A stretch of DNA of 64,000 nt from Gallionella sp. (GTDB taxonomy: Bacteria; Pseudomonadota; Gammaproteobacteria; Burkholderiales; Gallionellaceae), in contig JAUSNM010000021.1 in the NCBI GenBank assembly GCA_030645535.1, forward strand, positions 1 through 64,000, in the 5' to 3' direction. Shown one piece after another: positions 1-9,498 of this stretch (positions within the stretch are counted from its first letter, which is position 1; every line of letters starts with the position of its first letter). The notes below the pieces were generated by a model. The model was not told the DNA's origin. It worked only from the letters and a program-made list of their open reading frames with translations, and made no database searches. Position numbers and translations under genes: made by a program.

Positions 1-1
1 T

Positions 2-1330
2 CTTGGCCTGTTAAATGAAGACAAGGCAAAAGCCATCGTGCAGGCGGCCTCCGAGGTGCTGGCTGGCCGGCACAGCAATGAGTTTGTGCTGTCCGTCTGG
101 CAAACCGGTTCGGGTACGCAGAGCAACATGAACATGAATGAGGTGCTAGCCCGCCGCGCCTCGGAATTGCAAGGCGGCGTGCGCGGTGAAGCGCGCAACA
201 CTCGGCCACGACACGGTGCGGCGGAGCCGACGGGTGCGGGAGTGGCCGCATCGCACCTTCTCCCGCAAACTGCCGACTTCGTCGGTAACGTGTCGAAGGT
301 GCATCCCAACGACGACGTCAATCTCGGCCAGTCTTCCAACGACATCTTCCCCACCGCGATGCATGTGGCTGCCGTCATAGGAGTCCGTCAAAAATTGCTC
401 CCGGCATTGGCTACGCTGCGCACGACCCTCAAAATAAAATCCGACGCGTTCGCTGGCATTGTCAAGATCGGCCGCACGCATCTGCAGGACGCAACCCCGC
501 TGACACTGGGCCAGGAATTCTCGGGTTATGTGGCACAGCTGGATCTCGCGGAATCGTTGATACTCGCCACAATTACTCCGTTATACGAACTGGCGGCAGG
601 CGGCACGGCAGTCGGTACCGGGCTGAATACCCATGCCGAATTCGGTGAGCGCGTAGCCTTTGAGCTGGCTCGCAGCACAGGTTTCCCATTCAGGAGCGCC
701 GCCAACAAGTTTGCCGCACTGGCCGCACACGATGCGCTGGTATCCGCCCACGGCGCACTAAAAACGCTCGCCGTAGCCCTGATGAAGATCGCCAATGACG
801 TGCGCTGGCTGGCCTCCGGCCCGCGTTCCGGGTTGGGCGAAATCAGCATCCCGGAAAATGAGCCGGGCAGTTCGATCATGCCGGGAAAAGTGAATCCAAC
901 TCAGTGCGAAGCGCTGACCATGCTGTGCTGCCAGGTGTTTGGCAACGACGTCGCCATCACCATTGGCGGTGCTTCGGGTAACTTCGAACTGAATGTGTTC
1001 AAGCCGCTCATCGCGCACAATTTCTCGCAAAGCGTGCGCATACTCACTGATGGCATGACGAGTTTTGAACAATACTGCGTACGCGGTATCGAACCCAATC
1101 GCCAAAGGCTGACTGAATTGATGGAGCAGTCCTTGATGCTGGTGACGGCGCTGACGCCGCATATCGGTTATGACCGCGCGGCAGAAATCACAAAATGCGC
1201 AACCCGCGATGCATGCACGCTTAAACAAGCAGCCCTGATGCTGGGATATGTCACGGAAGAAGAATACGATAAATGGGTTGTGCCGGCAGCCATGACCCAC
1301 CCACTAGCCAGTTCGACGCCTGACTTATAA
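2..1330 (+). CDS. fumC: Fumarate hydratase class II (partial, start lies before the window)
   Basis: Class II (iron-independent) fumarase, interconverting fumarate and malate in the TCA cycle as a cytoplasmic tetramer. The frame is open from base 2, so the N-terminus lies outside the window. Visible family motifs are [40 protein letters not shown] and the signature [11 protein letters not shown] followed by the conserved region around [11 protein letters not shown] stretch of about 32 residues (roughly bases 196-292) separates GGVRGEAR from KVHPNDDVN. In typical FumC proteins these two motifs are nearly adjacent, so this looks like an in-frame insertion. It carries a 7-bp inverted repeat (CGGCCAC...GTGGCCG). 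The reading frame is intact on both sides. It converges on the efflux genes at 1379. Confidence 0.95.
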   Translation, partial: LGLLNEDKAKAIVQAASEVLAGRHSNEFVLSVWQTGSGTQSNMNMNEVLARRASELQGGVRGEARNTRPRHGAAEPTGAGVAASHLLPQTADFVGNVSKVHPNDDVNLGQSSNDIFPTAMHVAAVIGVRQKLLPALATLRTTLKIKSDAFAGIVKIGRTHLQDATPLTLGQEFSGYVAQLDLAESLILATITPLYELAAGGTAVGTGLNTHAEFGERVAFELARSTGFPFRSAANKFAALAAHDALVSAHGALKTLAVALMKIANDVRWLASGPRSGLGEISIPENEPGSSIMPGKVNPTQCEALTMLCCQVFGNDVAITIGGASGNFELNVFKPLIAHNFSQSVRILTDGMTSFEQYCVRGIEPNRQRLTELMEQSLMLVTALTPHIGYDRAAEITKCATRDACTLKQAALMLGYVTEEEYDKWVVPAAMTHPLASSTPDL

Positions 1331-1378
1331 GCCGGATCAGGCGCAGCTGTTGCCGGTCATCCTCGTTCTGCATTTTTC

Positions 1379-2926
1379 TTAATGCCCGCTACGAATGGCG
1401 ACGAACGGAGGTTTTGCCCACCAGATCAGCGCGACCAGTGACAGCATCAGCGTGGCGGAAATGGTCAGAATCCGGTCGGTGGCCAGAGTGTAGGACTGGG
1501 TGGTGATCATTTGCTCCAGATAGGCATAGGCGGTATTGCCCGGCATGCCGAGCAGGTGTAATTGGTTCAGATAATCGTTCGCCACGGGGTTGTAGGGGTG
1601 AATATTTTCCACCAGTCTGGCATGGTATCCGGCAGCCTGACTGGCCCACAGCCAGGTGGTAATCGCAGTGCCGAAGCTGGCTCCCAGATTGCGCATGAAG
1701 TTGGTGAGGCCGGAAGCTGCCGCAATACGTTCAGCGGGTAAACCGGACAGACTGATGGTGATCAGCGGCAGGAAGAAACAGCTGATGCCGATACCCATGA
1801 ACAAGCGGCTCAGCGCCACCGACCAGTAGTCGATGTCCGGGGTAAAGTTTGCGCTCCAGTAACCCACCAGCGCGAATACGATGAAGCCGAACGTGGTGAT
1901 GGCGCGCGCATCGACGCGGTTGATGTTTGCGCCGATGATCGGTCCGAGTATGAACGCCAGCACGCCGCCGAATGCCACGGCCTTGCCTGCCCACAGCGAG
2001 GTGTAGCCCTGAAAAGTTTGCAGCCACAATGGAATGATCACGACCACGCCGAAGAAGGCCATCGAACCCAACAACAGGCATACTGCCCCGACCAGAAAAT
2101 TGCGCTGCGCGAACAGACGCAAATCCACCAGCGGCGCGGACTCGCCCAGCTCCCATACCACGAACATCAGCAGTGCCACGGCAGCCATTGCCGCCAGCGT
2201 GACAATGGTGATGGAGTTGAACCAATCAAGCTCGTTCCCCTTGTCGAGCAGGATTTGCAGCGATCCGATGCCTGCGATCAACAAGGACAATCCGACCCAG
2301 TCCATTTTCTGATCGCGTTTGCCGGGCTGGATCACATCGCGACCCGCCAGCAACATCGCAACGGAAATGCCGACCAGCAGGCCGACCGGCAGATTGACCA
2401 GAAAAATCCAGTGCCATGAGGTGTTGTCGGTCAGCCAGCCGCCCGCCAGTGGCCCTGCAATCGGCGCGATCACCGTGGTCATCGCCCAGATGCCCAGCGC
2501 CAGCCCGCGTTGGTGCGGCGGGAAAATGGTGGTCAGCAGTGTTTGCGACAGCGGGATCATCGAGGCGCCGAATACGCCTTGCAGTACACGGGCCGTGAGC
2601 AACATCGGAAAGCTGACCGACAGCGCACATAACATTGATGCCAGCGTGAACAGCAAGGTGGCGGCGACGAAGCTGCGCACTTCGCCAAAACGACCGGCGA
2701 GGAAACCCGCCAGTGGCAGCATGATGGCCTCGGCTACCGAATAGGAAGTGATGATCCAGGTGCCCTGTGTCGGGCTGACCGCGAAATCGCCGGCCATGGT
2801 GGGCACGGCTACATTGACGATGGTCAGGTCCAGAATATTCATGAACGAACCCATGCCGAGCGCCAGTGTTGCCAGAACCAGCTTGATGCCGCTCAGTGTG
2901 GCAGGTGGTGCATGTGAGGTGTTCAC
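1379..2926 (-). CDS. emrB: DHA2-family multidrug efflux permease (EmrB/QacA type)
   Basis: Inner-membrane drug:proton antiporter of the major facilitator superfamily, 515 residues, the usual size for 14-helix DHA2 transporters. An N-terminal helix (residues about 15-35) is followed by the motif LDLTIVNVAVPTMAGDF, characteristic of EmrB/QacA proteins. The motif-A-like loop LAGRFGE lies near residue 78 and the motif-C-like segment near residue 155 (IAPIAGPLAGGWLTD). The start overlaps the stop of the upstream membrane-fusion gene by 4 bases (ATGA), indicating translational coupling. Together they form an EmrAB-type pump that would use a separate outer-membrane channel; none is in the window. 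The substrate cannot be told from sequence. The symbol is a family assignment rather than proven orthology. Confidence 0.9.
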   Translation of the reverse strand: MNTSHAPPATLSGIKLVLATLALGMGSFMNILDLTIVNVAVPTMAGDFAVSPTQGTWIITSYSVAEAIMLPLAGFLAGRFGEVRSFVAATLLFTLASMLCALSVSFPMLLTARVLQGVFGASMIPLSQTLLTTIFPPHQRGLALGIWAMTTVIAPIAGPLAGGWLTDNTSWHWIFLVNLPVGLLVGISVAMLLAGRDVIQPGKRDQKMDWVGLSLLIAGIGSLQILLDKGNELDWFNSITIVTLAAMAAVALLMFVVWELGESAPLVDLRLFAQRNFLVGAVCLLLGSMAFFGVVVIIPLWLQTFQGYTSLWAGKAVAFGGVLAFILGPIIGANINRVDARAITTFGFIVFALVGYWSANFTPDIDYWSVALSRLFMGIGISCFFLPLITISLSGLPAERIAAASGLTNFMRNLGASFGTAITTWLWASQAAGYHARLVENIHPYNPVANDYLNQLHLLGMPGNTAYAYLEQMITTQSYTLATDRILTISATLMLSLVALIWWAKPPFVAIRSGH

Positions 2927-4173
2927 CTGCGTTCCAGGTTCTCGGCGATGATCTGCGCCACCCTTGCATCGGCAGCCTTGATGTCCTGCGCATACACCAT
3001 CGTCGCGGCAATCGGCGCAGGCTCTGGCAGGGTCGTCAGCGCCGCACCGCTGCGATCATGGATGTCAATGGCAGCATCCATGGAGAGTCCGATGCGCAAC
3101 GGATTCGATTGCAACTCATGAGCGTCCAGCGCAATGCGCACGGGCAGGCGCTGCACGATCTTTACCCAGTTGCCGGTGGCATTCTGCGCGGGCAGCAATG
3201 CGAAAGCGGCGCCGGTTCCCGGAGCCAGGCCAAGTACACGGCCGTGAAAAACAACCGAATCACCGTAGAAGTCGGAAGTCAGCTTGACCGGCTGGCCGAT
3301 GCGCACGTTGCGCAATTCGGTTTCCTTGAAATTGGCATCCAGCCATACCTTGTCAAGCGGCACAATCGCCATTAATGCAGCGCCTGGCATCACCCGTTCA
3401 CCGATCTGCACTGCACGTTTGGCTACCTGCCCGCTGACCGGTGCCAGCACGCGCGTACGCGCCAGCGCAAGCGCAGCTTCGCGAACCCGTACAGCAGCGC
3501 TGCGCACGTCAGGGTGATTTTCAAGCGACGTGTGATCGACAAGGGCGCTGGATGCGCTTGCCTGATCCACGGCTTGGGCGATGGCGGCACTGCTGGCATT
3601 CACCGCACTGGTGGCAGCGGCATGCTGCGCCCGTGCCGCATCCCGCGCCGTTTGTGCAATCTGCACGTTCTCCGGTGAAACAAAATGCTGTTGTGCCAAT
3701 GCGACACGGCGTTTGTATTCGGACTCGGCTTGCGCCAATGTTGCATCAATGCTGGACAGCTCCGCCTGAGTTCGCGCCAGGTCGGCATGGCGTTGGGCCA
3801 GCAGCGGCAAATTGCCGTGGCTGGTCGCATACAAGCCGCGCACTTCGCGCACCGCCGTCGCAAGGGCTGCTTCGGCCAGATCCAGTTGCAAACGCGCATC
3901 GCTGTCGTCGAGCTGCACCAGCAACTGACCTTCGATCACGGCCTGTGTGGTGTCGCCATGAATGGCAATCACCGTGCCGCCGGTCATCGGCATCACCGCG
4001 ACGATGTTGCCTCCGACATAAGCGTCATCGGTGCTGGTCCGCCATTGCCCGGCAAAGAACCACCAGGCAAAAACGGCCAGCAGGATTGCCAGCAGCGATC
4101 CGGTAATGAGCAGCAGGATAGCGCGCCGCTTGCCCGGTGCGGCTGGAGTGGCCTGACTATCCTGATCGCTCAT
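2923..4173 (-). CDS. emrA: HlyD/EmrA-family membrane fusion protein
   Basis: Periplasmic adaptor of a tripartite efflux pump, 416 residues. It has a short cytoplasmic N-terminus, one membrane anchor (residues about 17-38), the biotinyl-lipoyl-like segment beginning with STDDAYVGGNIVAVMP, a long alpha-hairpin rich in Ala, Gln and Glu (about residues 95-220), and the return barrel segment VLAPVSGQVAKRAVQIGERV. DDAYV is typical of the EmrA subfamily. First gene of a two-gene operon with the DHA2 permease. An AGGATT element lies just upstream of the ATG. No adjacent TetR or MarR regulator is visible within the window. Confidence 0.9.
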   Translation of the reverse strand: MSDQDSQATPAAPGKRRAILLLITGSLLAILLAVFAWWFFAGQWRTSTDDAYVGGNIVAVMPMTGGTVIAIHGDTTQAVIEGQLLVQLDDSDARLQLDLAEAALATAVREVRGLYATSHGNLPLLAQRHADLARTQAELSSIDATLAQAESEYKRRVALAQQHFVSPENVQIAQTARDAARAQHAAATSAVNASSAAIAQAVDQASASSALVDHTSLENHPDVRSAAVRVREAALALARTRVLAPVSGQVAKRAVQIGERVMPGAALMAIVPLDKVWLDANFKETELRNVRIGQPVKLTSDFYGDSVVFHGRVLGLAPGTGAAFALLPAQNATGNWVKIVQRLPVRIALDAHELQSNPLRIGLSMDAAIDIHDRSGAALTTLPEPAPIAATMVYAQDIKAADARVAQIIAENLERR

Positions 4174-4259
4174 AATAATCCTGTGAAACTAGGAGGTTGA
4201 GTTTATAGCGCTGATTTTACTTCTTGCAATAGTACACCATCACCTGTGCGTCGGGGGTT

Positions 4260-4291
4260 TTGCCCGCCATTTGGTTTGTTTTGGCGGGCAA
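4260..4291. terminator. 10-bp hairpin downstream of mnmE
   Basis: TTGCCCGCCA and TGGCGGGCAA form a perfect 10-bp stem with a 12-nt loop, 24 bases beyond the mnmE stop codon. Neither strand has a convincing T-run, so it may be a transcript 3' end hairpin rather than a classic intrinsic terminator. Confidence 0.4.
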
Positions 4292-4314
4292 TCGAACCGG
4301 ATGCGTCCGTACTT

Positions 4315-5649
4315 TTATTTGCCGATGCAGAACCGGCTGAAAATTTCGCCCAGCAGGTCGTCGGCCGTAAATTTTCCGGTGATGCTGTTGAGCGCTTGTT
4401 GGGTCAGGCGTAATTCCTCGGCAAACAACTCCGGCTGATTCAATAACCCTGTTGCCTGATCCAGATGGGTTTTGGCCAGATTCAACGCGATCAGGTGGCG
4501 CTCGCGCGCAATGAAAGTTCCGCCTTCCTGATTGTGCCAGCCGATCAGTTTGAGTATTTTCTCGCGCAAGGCTTCTATGCCCAACCCGGACCTGGCGGAA
4601 ATATAAACGCCCTCTTCCGCGCCTGTTTTGTCTTTCAGCAAATCGGCCTTGTTATATACCAGCAGATGAGGAATATCGGCGGGAAAGCTGGCAATGATGT
4701 CGGCATCTTCCGCGCTGCAACCGGAGGCTGCATCCAGCAACAACAGGATCAGATCGGCGCGCTGAACCGTCTGATGAGTTCGCGCCATACCCATGTTCTC
4801 GACTTCATCCTGCGATACCCGCAAGCCTGCCGTGTCCATAATGTGCAGCGGCACACCGCGTATCTGGATCGCCTGACGGATGACATCCCGGGTTGTTCCC
4901 GGCACATCGCTGACCAGGGCTACTTCCTCACCGGCAAGACGGTTTAACAGACTGGACTTACCGACATTCGGACGACCGACCAGTGCGATATGCGCACCTT
5001 CACGCAGCAAGCTGCCCTGCTTTGCCGTCGCCAATGTCTGCTCTAATTTAGCTTGAATTTTTTGCAGGAGCGAATCGCGATGGGTGGTATCAACCACGTC
5101 GATATCCTCTTCAGGAAAATCAAGCATCGCCTCAACCAGCATGCGCAGACGAATCAGCTCATCTACCAGGCTGTTGATTGCAGCAGAAAAATCACCATGC
5201 AGTGAACGCATCGCGCTTCGTGCAGCTTCGGTGGTGGTCGCTTCGATCAGATCGGCCACGCTTTCGGCCTGAGCCAGATCGATTTTGTCGTTCAGATAGG
5301 CGCGGCGGGTAAATTCACCCGGTTCGGCCAGGCGGACACCCAGGCTCAGACAGCGTTGCAGCAGCAAATGCAGCACGGCGGATCCGCCATGCCCCTGCAA
5401 TTCAAGAACATCTTCACCGGTATAGGAGTGGGGAGCGGGGAAATACAGGGCGAGGCCCTGATCGATCACGTCACCATTGGTATCCAGAAAATCGCCAAAG
5501 GTAGCGTGGCGCGGTACGGGAAGCTTGCCCAATACCGCCAGTGCGATGTGGGCAATGCCACGCCCTGATACACGAACCACCCCCACACCACCGCGCCCTT
5601 GCGCGGTGGCAATTGCGGCTATCGTATCAACGCTTGGCAGCAGCGGCAC
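4315..5649 (-). CDS. mnmE: tRNA uridine-5-carboxymethylaminomethyl modification GTPase MnmE
   Basis: GTPase that, with MnmG, modifies U34 of certain tRNAs; cytoplasmic dimer. 444 residues. The N-terminal folate-binding domain begins TIAAIATAQGRGGVGVVRVSG. The inserted G domain has the P-loop GRPNVGKSS, switch region VPGTTRDVI, DTAGL and NKAD. The C-terminus ends FCIGK, containing the catalytic cysteine. The start codon is a GTG at 5649, which places the first 23 bases inside the 3' end of yidC; no later start precedes the conserved N-terminus. The order rpmH-rnpA-yidD-yidC-mnmE on the minus strand is the classical origin-proximal cluster. Confidence 0.95.
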   Translation of the reverse strand: MPLLPSVDTIAAIATAQGRGGVGVVRVSGRGIAHIALAVLGKLPVPRHATFGDFLDTNGDVIDQGLALYFPAPHSYTGEDVLELQGHGGSAVLHLLLQRCLSLGVRLAEPGEFTRRAYLNDKIDLAQAESVADLIEATTTEAARSAMRSLHGDFSAAINSLVDELIRLRMLVEAMLDFPEEDIDVVDTTHRDSLLQKIQAKLEQTLATAKQGSLLREGAHIALVGRPNVGKSSLLNRLAGEEVALVSDVPGTTRDVIRQAIQIRGVPLHIMDTAGLRVSQDEVENMGMARTHQTVQRADLILLLLDAASGCSAEDADIIASFPADIPHLLVYNKADLLKDKTGAEEGVYISARSGLGIEALREKILKLIGWHNQEGGTFIARERHLIALNLAKTHLDQATGLLNQPELFAEELRLTQQALNSITGKFTADDLLGEIFSRFCIGK

Positions 5650-7264
5650 CCGCTACCTCGATACCGCGAGTGATGTACCACTGCTGAGCGATGGACAACG
5701 CATTATTGACGATCGAGTACAACACCAGCCCTGCCGGGAACCAGAAGAACACCACACTGAACGCGATCGGCATGATTTTCATGATCTTGGCCTGCATCGG
5801 ATCCGGCGGAACCGGGTTCAACTTTGATTGCAGGTACATGCTGGCGCCCATCAGGATCGGCAGCACGAAAAACGGATCGGCCGTTGACAGATCGGTGATC
5901 CAGCCGAAAAATGGTGCATTGCGCATCTCGACGCTGGCAAGAATAGACCAGTAAAGCGCGATAAATACCGGGATCTGAATGATGACTGGCAGACAGCCGC
6001 CCAGCGGGTTGATCTTTTCAGTCTTGTACAGATCCATCATGGCGCGATTCAATTTTTCGCGGTCATCGGCATACTGCAACTTGATTTTTTCCAGCTTGGG
6101 CGCAACCAGACGCATTTTCGCCATGGAGCGATAACTCGCTGCCGACAGAGGGAAAAACAGCAGCTTGATCAACACGGTGAGCAGGATGATAGCCACGCCC
6201 CAGTTTTGCACGATGCCCTGGATAAACGTCAGCATCCAGAAAATCGGCGTTGCAACTACCGTCAACCAGCCGTAATCAACCGTCAGCCCCAGACCGGGCG
6301 CGATGCTGTCGAGCGTGGACTGCGCCGGACCGGCGTAAAGCGGAACCGATACGACTGATTTCTGCCCTGCCGCGATCGCCGGTACAGGCACGATCACACC
6401 TGCTGAATATGAGTCACCCTCAAGTTTTCGGGTAAAAAATTCACGATTGGTCTTGTCTTTGGGCAACCAGGCGGCGACAAAGTAGTGCTGCAACATACCT
6501 ATCCAGCCGTTATCAGAATCTTTTGGATAGCTGACTTTGGATTTTTCAACGTCGGAAAAAGCAACTTTCTGGAATTTTTCCTTATCCGTATACACCGCCA
6601 TGCCGGTGTAAGTCGGCACCATCTTCGAACCGCCTACTGGATCGACGCTGTCACGAATGAACTGATAGTAAGCCGACGTCGTTATTGCCGTTGCAGTCGT
6701 ATTTTCTATTTCATAAGCAACATCAATAACATAGCTGCTTTTATGGAAGGTCAGCAGTTTGACAACTTTAATCCCGTTCGCCGCCACAGCAGTCAGTTTG
6801 ACCTGAAGCTGATCGGCATTGCCAGTCAATTCATAGTTGTCTTGTTCGGTGCTGAACAGCGTGGTGTGATTAGGCATGCCCGCACCTAACAAACCCGACT
6901 GCGCTACATAATTGTGCGTACCCGCGCCTTTTTCGAACAAGACGAATTGTTTGCTTTTATCCTGACCATCAAGATGCTTTACGAAATCCAGACGCTGAAT
7001 ATCTCCGCCCACACTGCTGATTTGTGCTTCCAGAAAGTCAGTTTTGACCTTGATAATTTTTCCCGAATCGACCTTCGCTGCTTGCTGAATAATGGCTGTC
7101 TGCGCGGCCAAATCAGCAGGTTTCGTCGTTGCCACAGGCAAGTCAGATTTAGTCGTTGCGGCTTGCTGCTCCACTTGTGGATGCTGATAACGTTGCCAGC
7201 CATCCCAAACCATCATCAGCGAAAAGGAAAAAATTAAAAACAGGAAGAGTCTCTGAAAGTCCAT
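5627..7264 (-). CDS. yidC: Membrane protein insertase YidC
   Basis: Inner-membrane insertase/chaperone, 545 residues, the normal size for the Gram-negative long form. Residues 1-22 form the first transmembrane segment (FQRLFLFLIFSFSLMMVW). A large periplasmic beta domain spans about 55-345. The conserved hydrophobic core follows, with the cytoplasmic hairpin and the catalytic groove region (KMRLVAPKLEKIK; NPLGGCLPVIIQIPVFIALYW). The C-terminal helices contain the conserved FFWFPAGLVLYSIVNN. Sits between yidD and mnmE on the minus strand; its last 23 bases overlap the mnmE start. Confidence 0.97.
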   Translation of the reverse strand: MDFQRLFLFLIFSFSLMMVWDGWQRYQHPQVEQQAATTKSDLPVATTKPADLAAQTAIIQQAAKVDSGKIIKVKTDFLEAQISSVGGDIQRLDFVKHLDGQDKSKQFVLFEKGAGTHNYVAQSGLLGAGMPNHTTLFSTEQDNYELTGNADQLQVKLTAVAANGIKVVKLLTFHKSSYVIDVAYEIENTTATAITTSAYYQFIRDSVDPVGGSKMVPTYTGMAVYTDKEKFQKVAFSDVEKSKVSYPKDSDNGWIGMLQHYFVAAWLPKDKTNREFFTRKLEGDSYSAGVIVPVPAIAAGQKSVVSVPLYAGPAQSTLDSIAPGLGLTVDYGWLTVVATPIFWMLTFIQGIVQNWGVAIILLTVLIKLLFFPLSAASYRSMAKMRLVAPKLEKIKLQYADDREKLNRAMMDLYKTEKINPLGGCLPVIIQIPVFIALYWSILASVEMRNAPFFGWITDLSTADPFFVLPILMGASMYLQSKLNPVPPDPMQAKIMKIMPIAFSVVFFWFPAGLVLYSIVNNALSIAQQWYITRGIEVAGAAAAKR

Positions 7265-7283
7265 GATGGTATTTTTTAATTAA

Positions 7284-7493
7284 TTATGGTGCAGGGTCGT
7301 AACCACCTGGATGCCAGGGATTACAGCGTGCGATACGCTTGATGCTCAACCAGGAACCTGCAAGCAGGCCGTGTCTGGTCAAAGCGTCACATGCGTAGTG
7401 AGAACAACTTGGGGTGAAACGACAGGTCGGCGGCCTCATCGGACTAATCAGATACTGATAACCGTGGATAACTTTTATCAGGATTCTGCGCAT
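7284..7493 (-). CDS. yidD: Membrane protein insertion efficiency factor YidD
   Basis: Small membrane-associated protein of 69 residues thought to help YidC-dependent insertion. The hallmark motif RFTPSCSHYACDAL is present, followed by the conserved GxxxGSWLSIKRIARCNPWHPGG ending (HPGGYDPAP at the C-terminus). The start overlaps the end of rnpA by 16 bases, the usual arrangement in this cluster. Confidence 0.93.
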   Translation of the reverse strand: MRRILIKVIHGYQYLISPMRPPTCRFTPSCSHYACDALTRHGLLAGSWLSIKRIARCNPWHPGGYDPAP

Positions 7494-7870
7494 CTTGTTG
7501 CTACCCGACTGAACAGTTTATTCAAACTTTCACTGCATGTATTTCTGTCCGGACGTTCGCCGTTCCGCGCCATCACGACCAGATCAATGCCGCATCCCTT
7601 GATTTGATGAATTCTGAATAATTCCCGAATTGCACGCTTGGACTGGTTTCGATCAACCGATTTGGGTATATACCTTTTAGCCACAACGATACCCAATCTC
7701 GCTTTTTGCAATTGATTCGGCACAAAAAAAAGCTTGAAATACTTGTCTGAAAGCACGTGTGATTTCAGACATTGTCCATAGCCTTCACTGCGCGGGATAC
7801 GTTGCGCAGCTACAAAGCTATTTGGATGCTTACACTGCGAGTCTTGCACGGCCCTTGGCACGACGAGCAC
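7478..7870 (-). CDS. rnpA: Ribonuclease P protein component
   Basis: Protein subunit of RNase P, which matures the 5' end of tRNAs with the catalytic RNA. The family signature is clear: [30 protein letters not shown]. The start is uncertain. An ATG at 7870 and GTG codons at 7861 and 7849 all lie inside rpmH in another frame, and no ATG, GTG or TTG follows the rpmH stop before the conserved core. Therefore rnpA must overlap rpmH, giving 123-130 residues compared with the usual 115-125. Reading frame is intact. Confidence 0.88.
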   Translation of the reverse strand: MLVVPRAVQDSQCKHPNSFVAAQRIPRSEGYGQCLKSHVLSDKYFKLFFVPNQLQKARLGIVVAKRYIPKSVDRNQSKRAIRELFRIHQIKGCGIDLVVMARNGERPDRNTCSESLNKLFSRVATRCAES

Positions 7871-7964
7871 GGATGACTGCGCGGCCGCCGCGTGTTTTCA
7901 TGCGAACTAAAAATCCATGAGTACGTTTTCTTTTCGTAACGGAAGGTTGGTATGTGCGTTTCAT
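7830..7964 (-). CDS. rpmH: 50S ribosomal protein L34
   Basis: 44-residue basic ribosomal protein. Translation begins [18 protein letters not shown] and ends GRARLAV before a TAA at 7830-7832, matching L34 in length and sequence. It is first in the minus-strand origin cluster and divergent from dnaA across a 178-bp region holding DnaA boxes. The 3' part is overlapped by the start of rnpA. Confidence 0.96.
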   Translation of the reverse strand: MKRTYQPSVTKRKRTHGFLVRMKTRGGRAVIRARRAKGRARLAV

Positions 7965-8047
7965 TCTGAATTATCCTTGGGAAGTCATAAAACGCGATAT
8001 TACAATGTGTTAAGCGCTTCATGTCAAGACAAATTTGCTTTACCACC

Positions 8048-8078
8048 TGTGGATTACATGTGGATTGCCTGTGGATAA
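8048..8078 (+). promoter_or_regulatory. DnaA-box cluster upstream of dnaA
   Basis: Three 9-mers spaced at 11-bp intervals, all in one orientation: TGTGGATTA (8048-8056), TGTGGATTG (8059-8067) and the perfect box TGTGGATAA (8070-8078). They lie 65-95 bases before the dnaA start, between rpmH and dnaA. This fits DnaA autoregulation and/or part of the origin. Confidence 0.85.
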
Positions 8079-8142
8079 GTTTTATCAGGGTCTGTAGAAT
8101 ACGCGGTATCTGATGCTAATTTGCACATCCATTTAAGTATAT

Positions 8143-9498
8143 ATGCAAGAAAACGCCTTCTGGGATACTTGTCTCAACTCATTCGAAAAGAGCCTCCCGC
8201 CCCAACAATTCAACTCCTGGATAAAACCGCTCAAGTTAACCAGCGAAAACGGTCGCCTGATTTTGACTGCGCCAAATACTTTTACATTGAAAATTTTACA
8301 GGATCGTTTTTTTCCTGAAATCAGCCGTCAGGCAAAGTTGGTTTATTCAGTCGTTCCCCAATTTGAGTTCCGTGTTCTGGAAAGCGCCTCAACAAATACG
8401 CTGCCGGCCCCTCCTCCTTCTGAGCCAAAAAGAGCTGTCGTTGAGACAAAACCAAAGATTGAAACTTCATTCCGGGGCTATGGAAAACTCAATCAAAGTT
8501 TAACGTTTGATAATTTTGTTATCGGCAAGGCGAACCAATTAGCCTTTGCCGCTGCCACGCAAGTTGCTGAATTACCGGGTGTTTCATACAACCCGCTATT
8601 TATTTATGGCGGTGTAGGCCTTGGTAAAACACATTTGACTCAGGCGATTGGCAACCAGATTTTGATAAACCGCCCTCAGGCAAAAGTTTGTTATATGCAT
8701 GCTGAGCGCTATGTTGCCGACGTGGTGCGTGCCTATCAAACCAATAAATTTGAAGAATTCAAGCAGTATTACCATTCCCTGGATGTTCTACTGATCGACG
8801 ACATTCAGTTTTTTGCCGGAAAAGCCAAGACTCAGGAAGAATTTTTCTATGCATTCAATACATTGGTTGATTCGCATAAGCAAGTAATTCTCACCAGTGA
8901 CACGTTTCCAAAGGAATTGACGGGATTGGAGAGTCGGCTGGTTTCGCGTTTCGGCTGGGGACTGACCATCGGGATCGAACCACCTGAATTAGAAATGCGT
9001 GTTGCAATCTTGCTCAAGAAAGCCACGATCAGCGGTTATAAGCTGGACGATGCCGTCGCATTTTTTATTGCCAAGCACGTAAATTCAAACGTACGTGAAC
9101 TTGAAGGCGCGCTCAAGCGTGTTGAGGCTTACACCAAGTTTCACAAACGCATTATCTCCGTTGAAACAGCAAAGGAGGCTTTAAAAGATATTCTGGTAGC
9201 TCAAAGCCGGCAGATATCGATCGATAATATCCAGAAGACCGTTGCTGACTATTTCCGTATAAAAATCGTCGATATGCTATCCAAAAAACGAACTCGAAAT
9301 CTTACCCGCCCCAGACAAATGGCCATGAGTCTGGCGCGTGAGTTGACGACGATGAGCCTGCCGGAAATAGGCAATGCATTCGGGGGGAAAGACCACTCGA
9401 CCGTTATTCATGCCTGTCAAACAGTGGCAGCTCTGCGGGCGAGCGATACAACTATCGATGCGGATTATAAAATCCTCCTCCAGACACTGACGGGATAA
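8143..9498 (+). CDS. dnaA: Chromosomal replication initiator protein DnaA
   Basis: Origin-binding AAA+ ATPase, 451 residues. Domain I covers about residues 1-80. A short proline-rich linker (about 82-110) precedes the AAA+ core with Walker A GGVGLGKT at 156-163 and Walker B VLLIDDIQFF near residue 220. The C-terminal helix-turn-helix contains the DnaA-box recognition motif GGKDHSTVIHA near residue 416. It reads into the origin-like intergenic region and then dnaN. Confidence 0.98.
   Translation: MQENAFWDTCLNSFEKSLPPQQFNSWIKPLKLTSENGRLILTAPNTFTLKILQDRFFPEISRQAKLVYSVVPQFEFRVLESASTNTLPAPPPSEPKRAVVETKPKIETSFRGYGKLNQSLTFDNFVIGKANQLAFAAATQVAELPGVSYNPLFIYGGVGLGKTHLTQAIGNQILINRPQAKVCYMHAERYVADVVRAYQTNKFEEFKQYYHSLDVLLIDDIQFFAGKAKTQEEFFYAFNTLVDSHKQVILTSDTFPKELTGLESRLVSRFGWGLTIGIEPPELEMRVAILLKKATISGYKLDDAVAFFIAKHVNSNVRELEGALKRVEAYTKFHKRIISVETAKEALKDILVAQSRQISIDNIQKTVADYFRIKIVDMLSKKRTRNLTRPRQMAMSLARELTTMSLPEIGNAFGGKDHSTVIHACQTVAALRASDTTIDADYKILLQTLTG

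Noticed and set aside
146-481. Antisense frames within fumC, gyrB, lptD and other long genes
   Set aside because: They are shadows of high-GC coding sequence without ribosome sites or family motifs.
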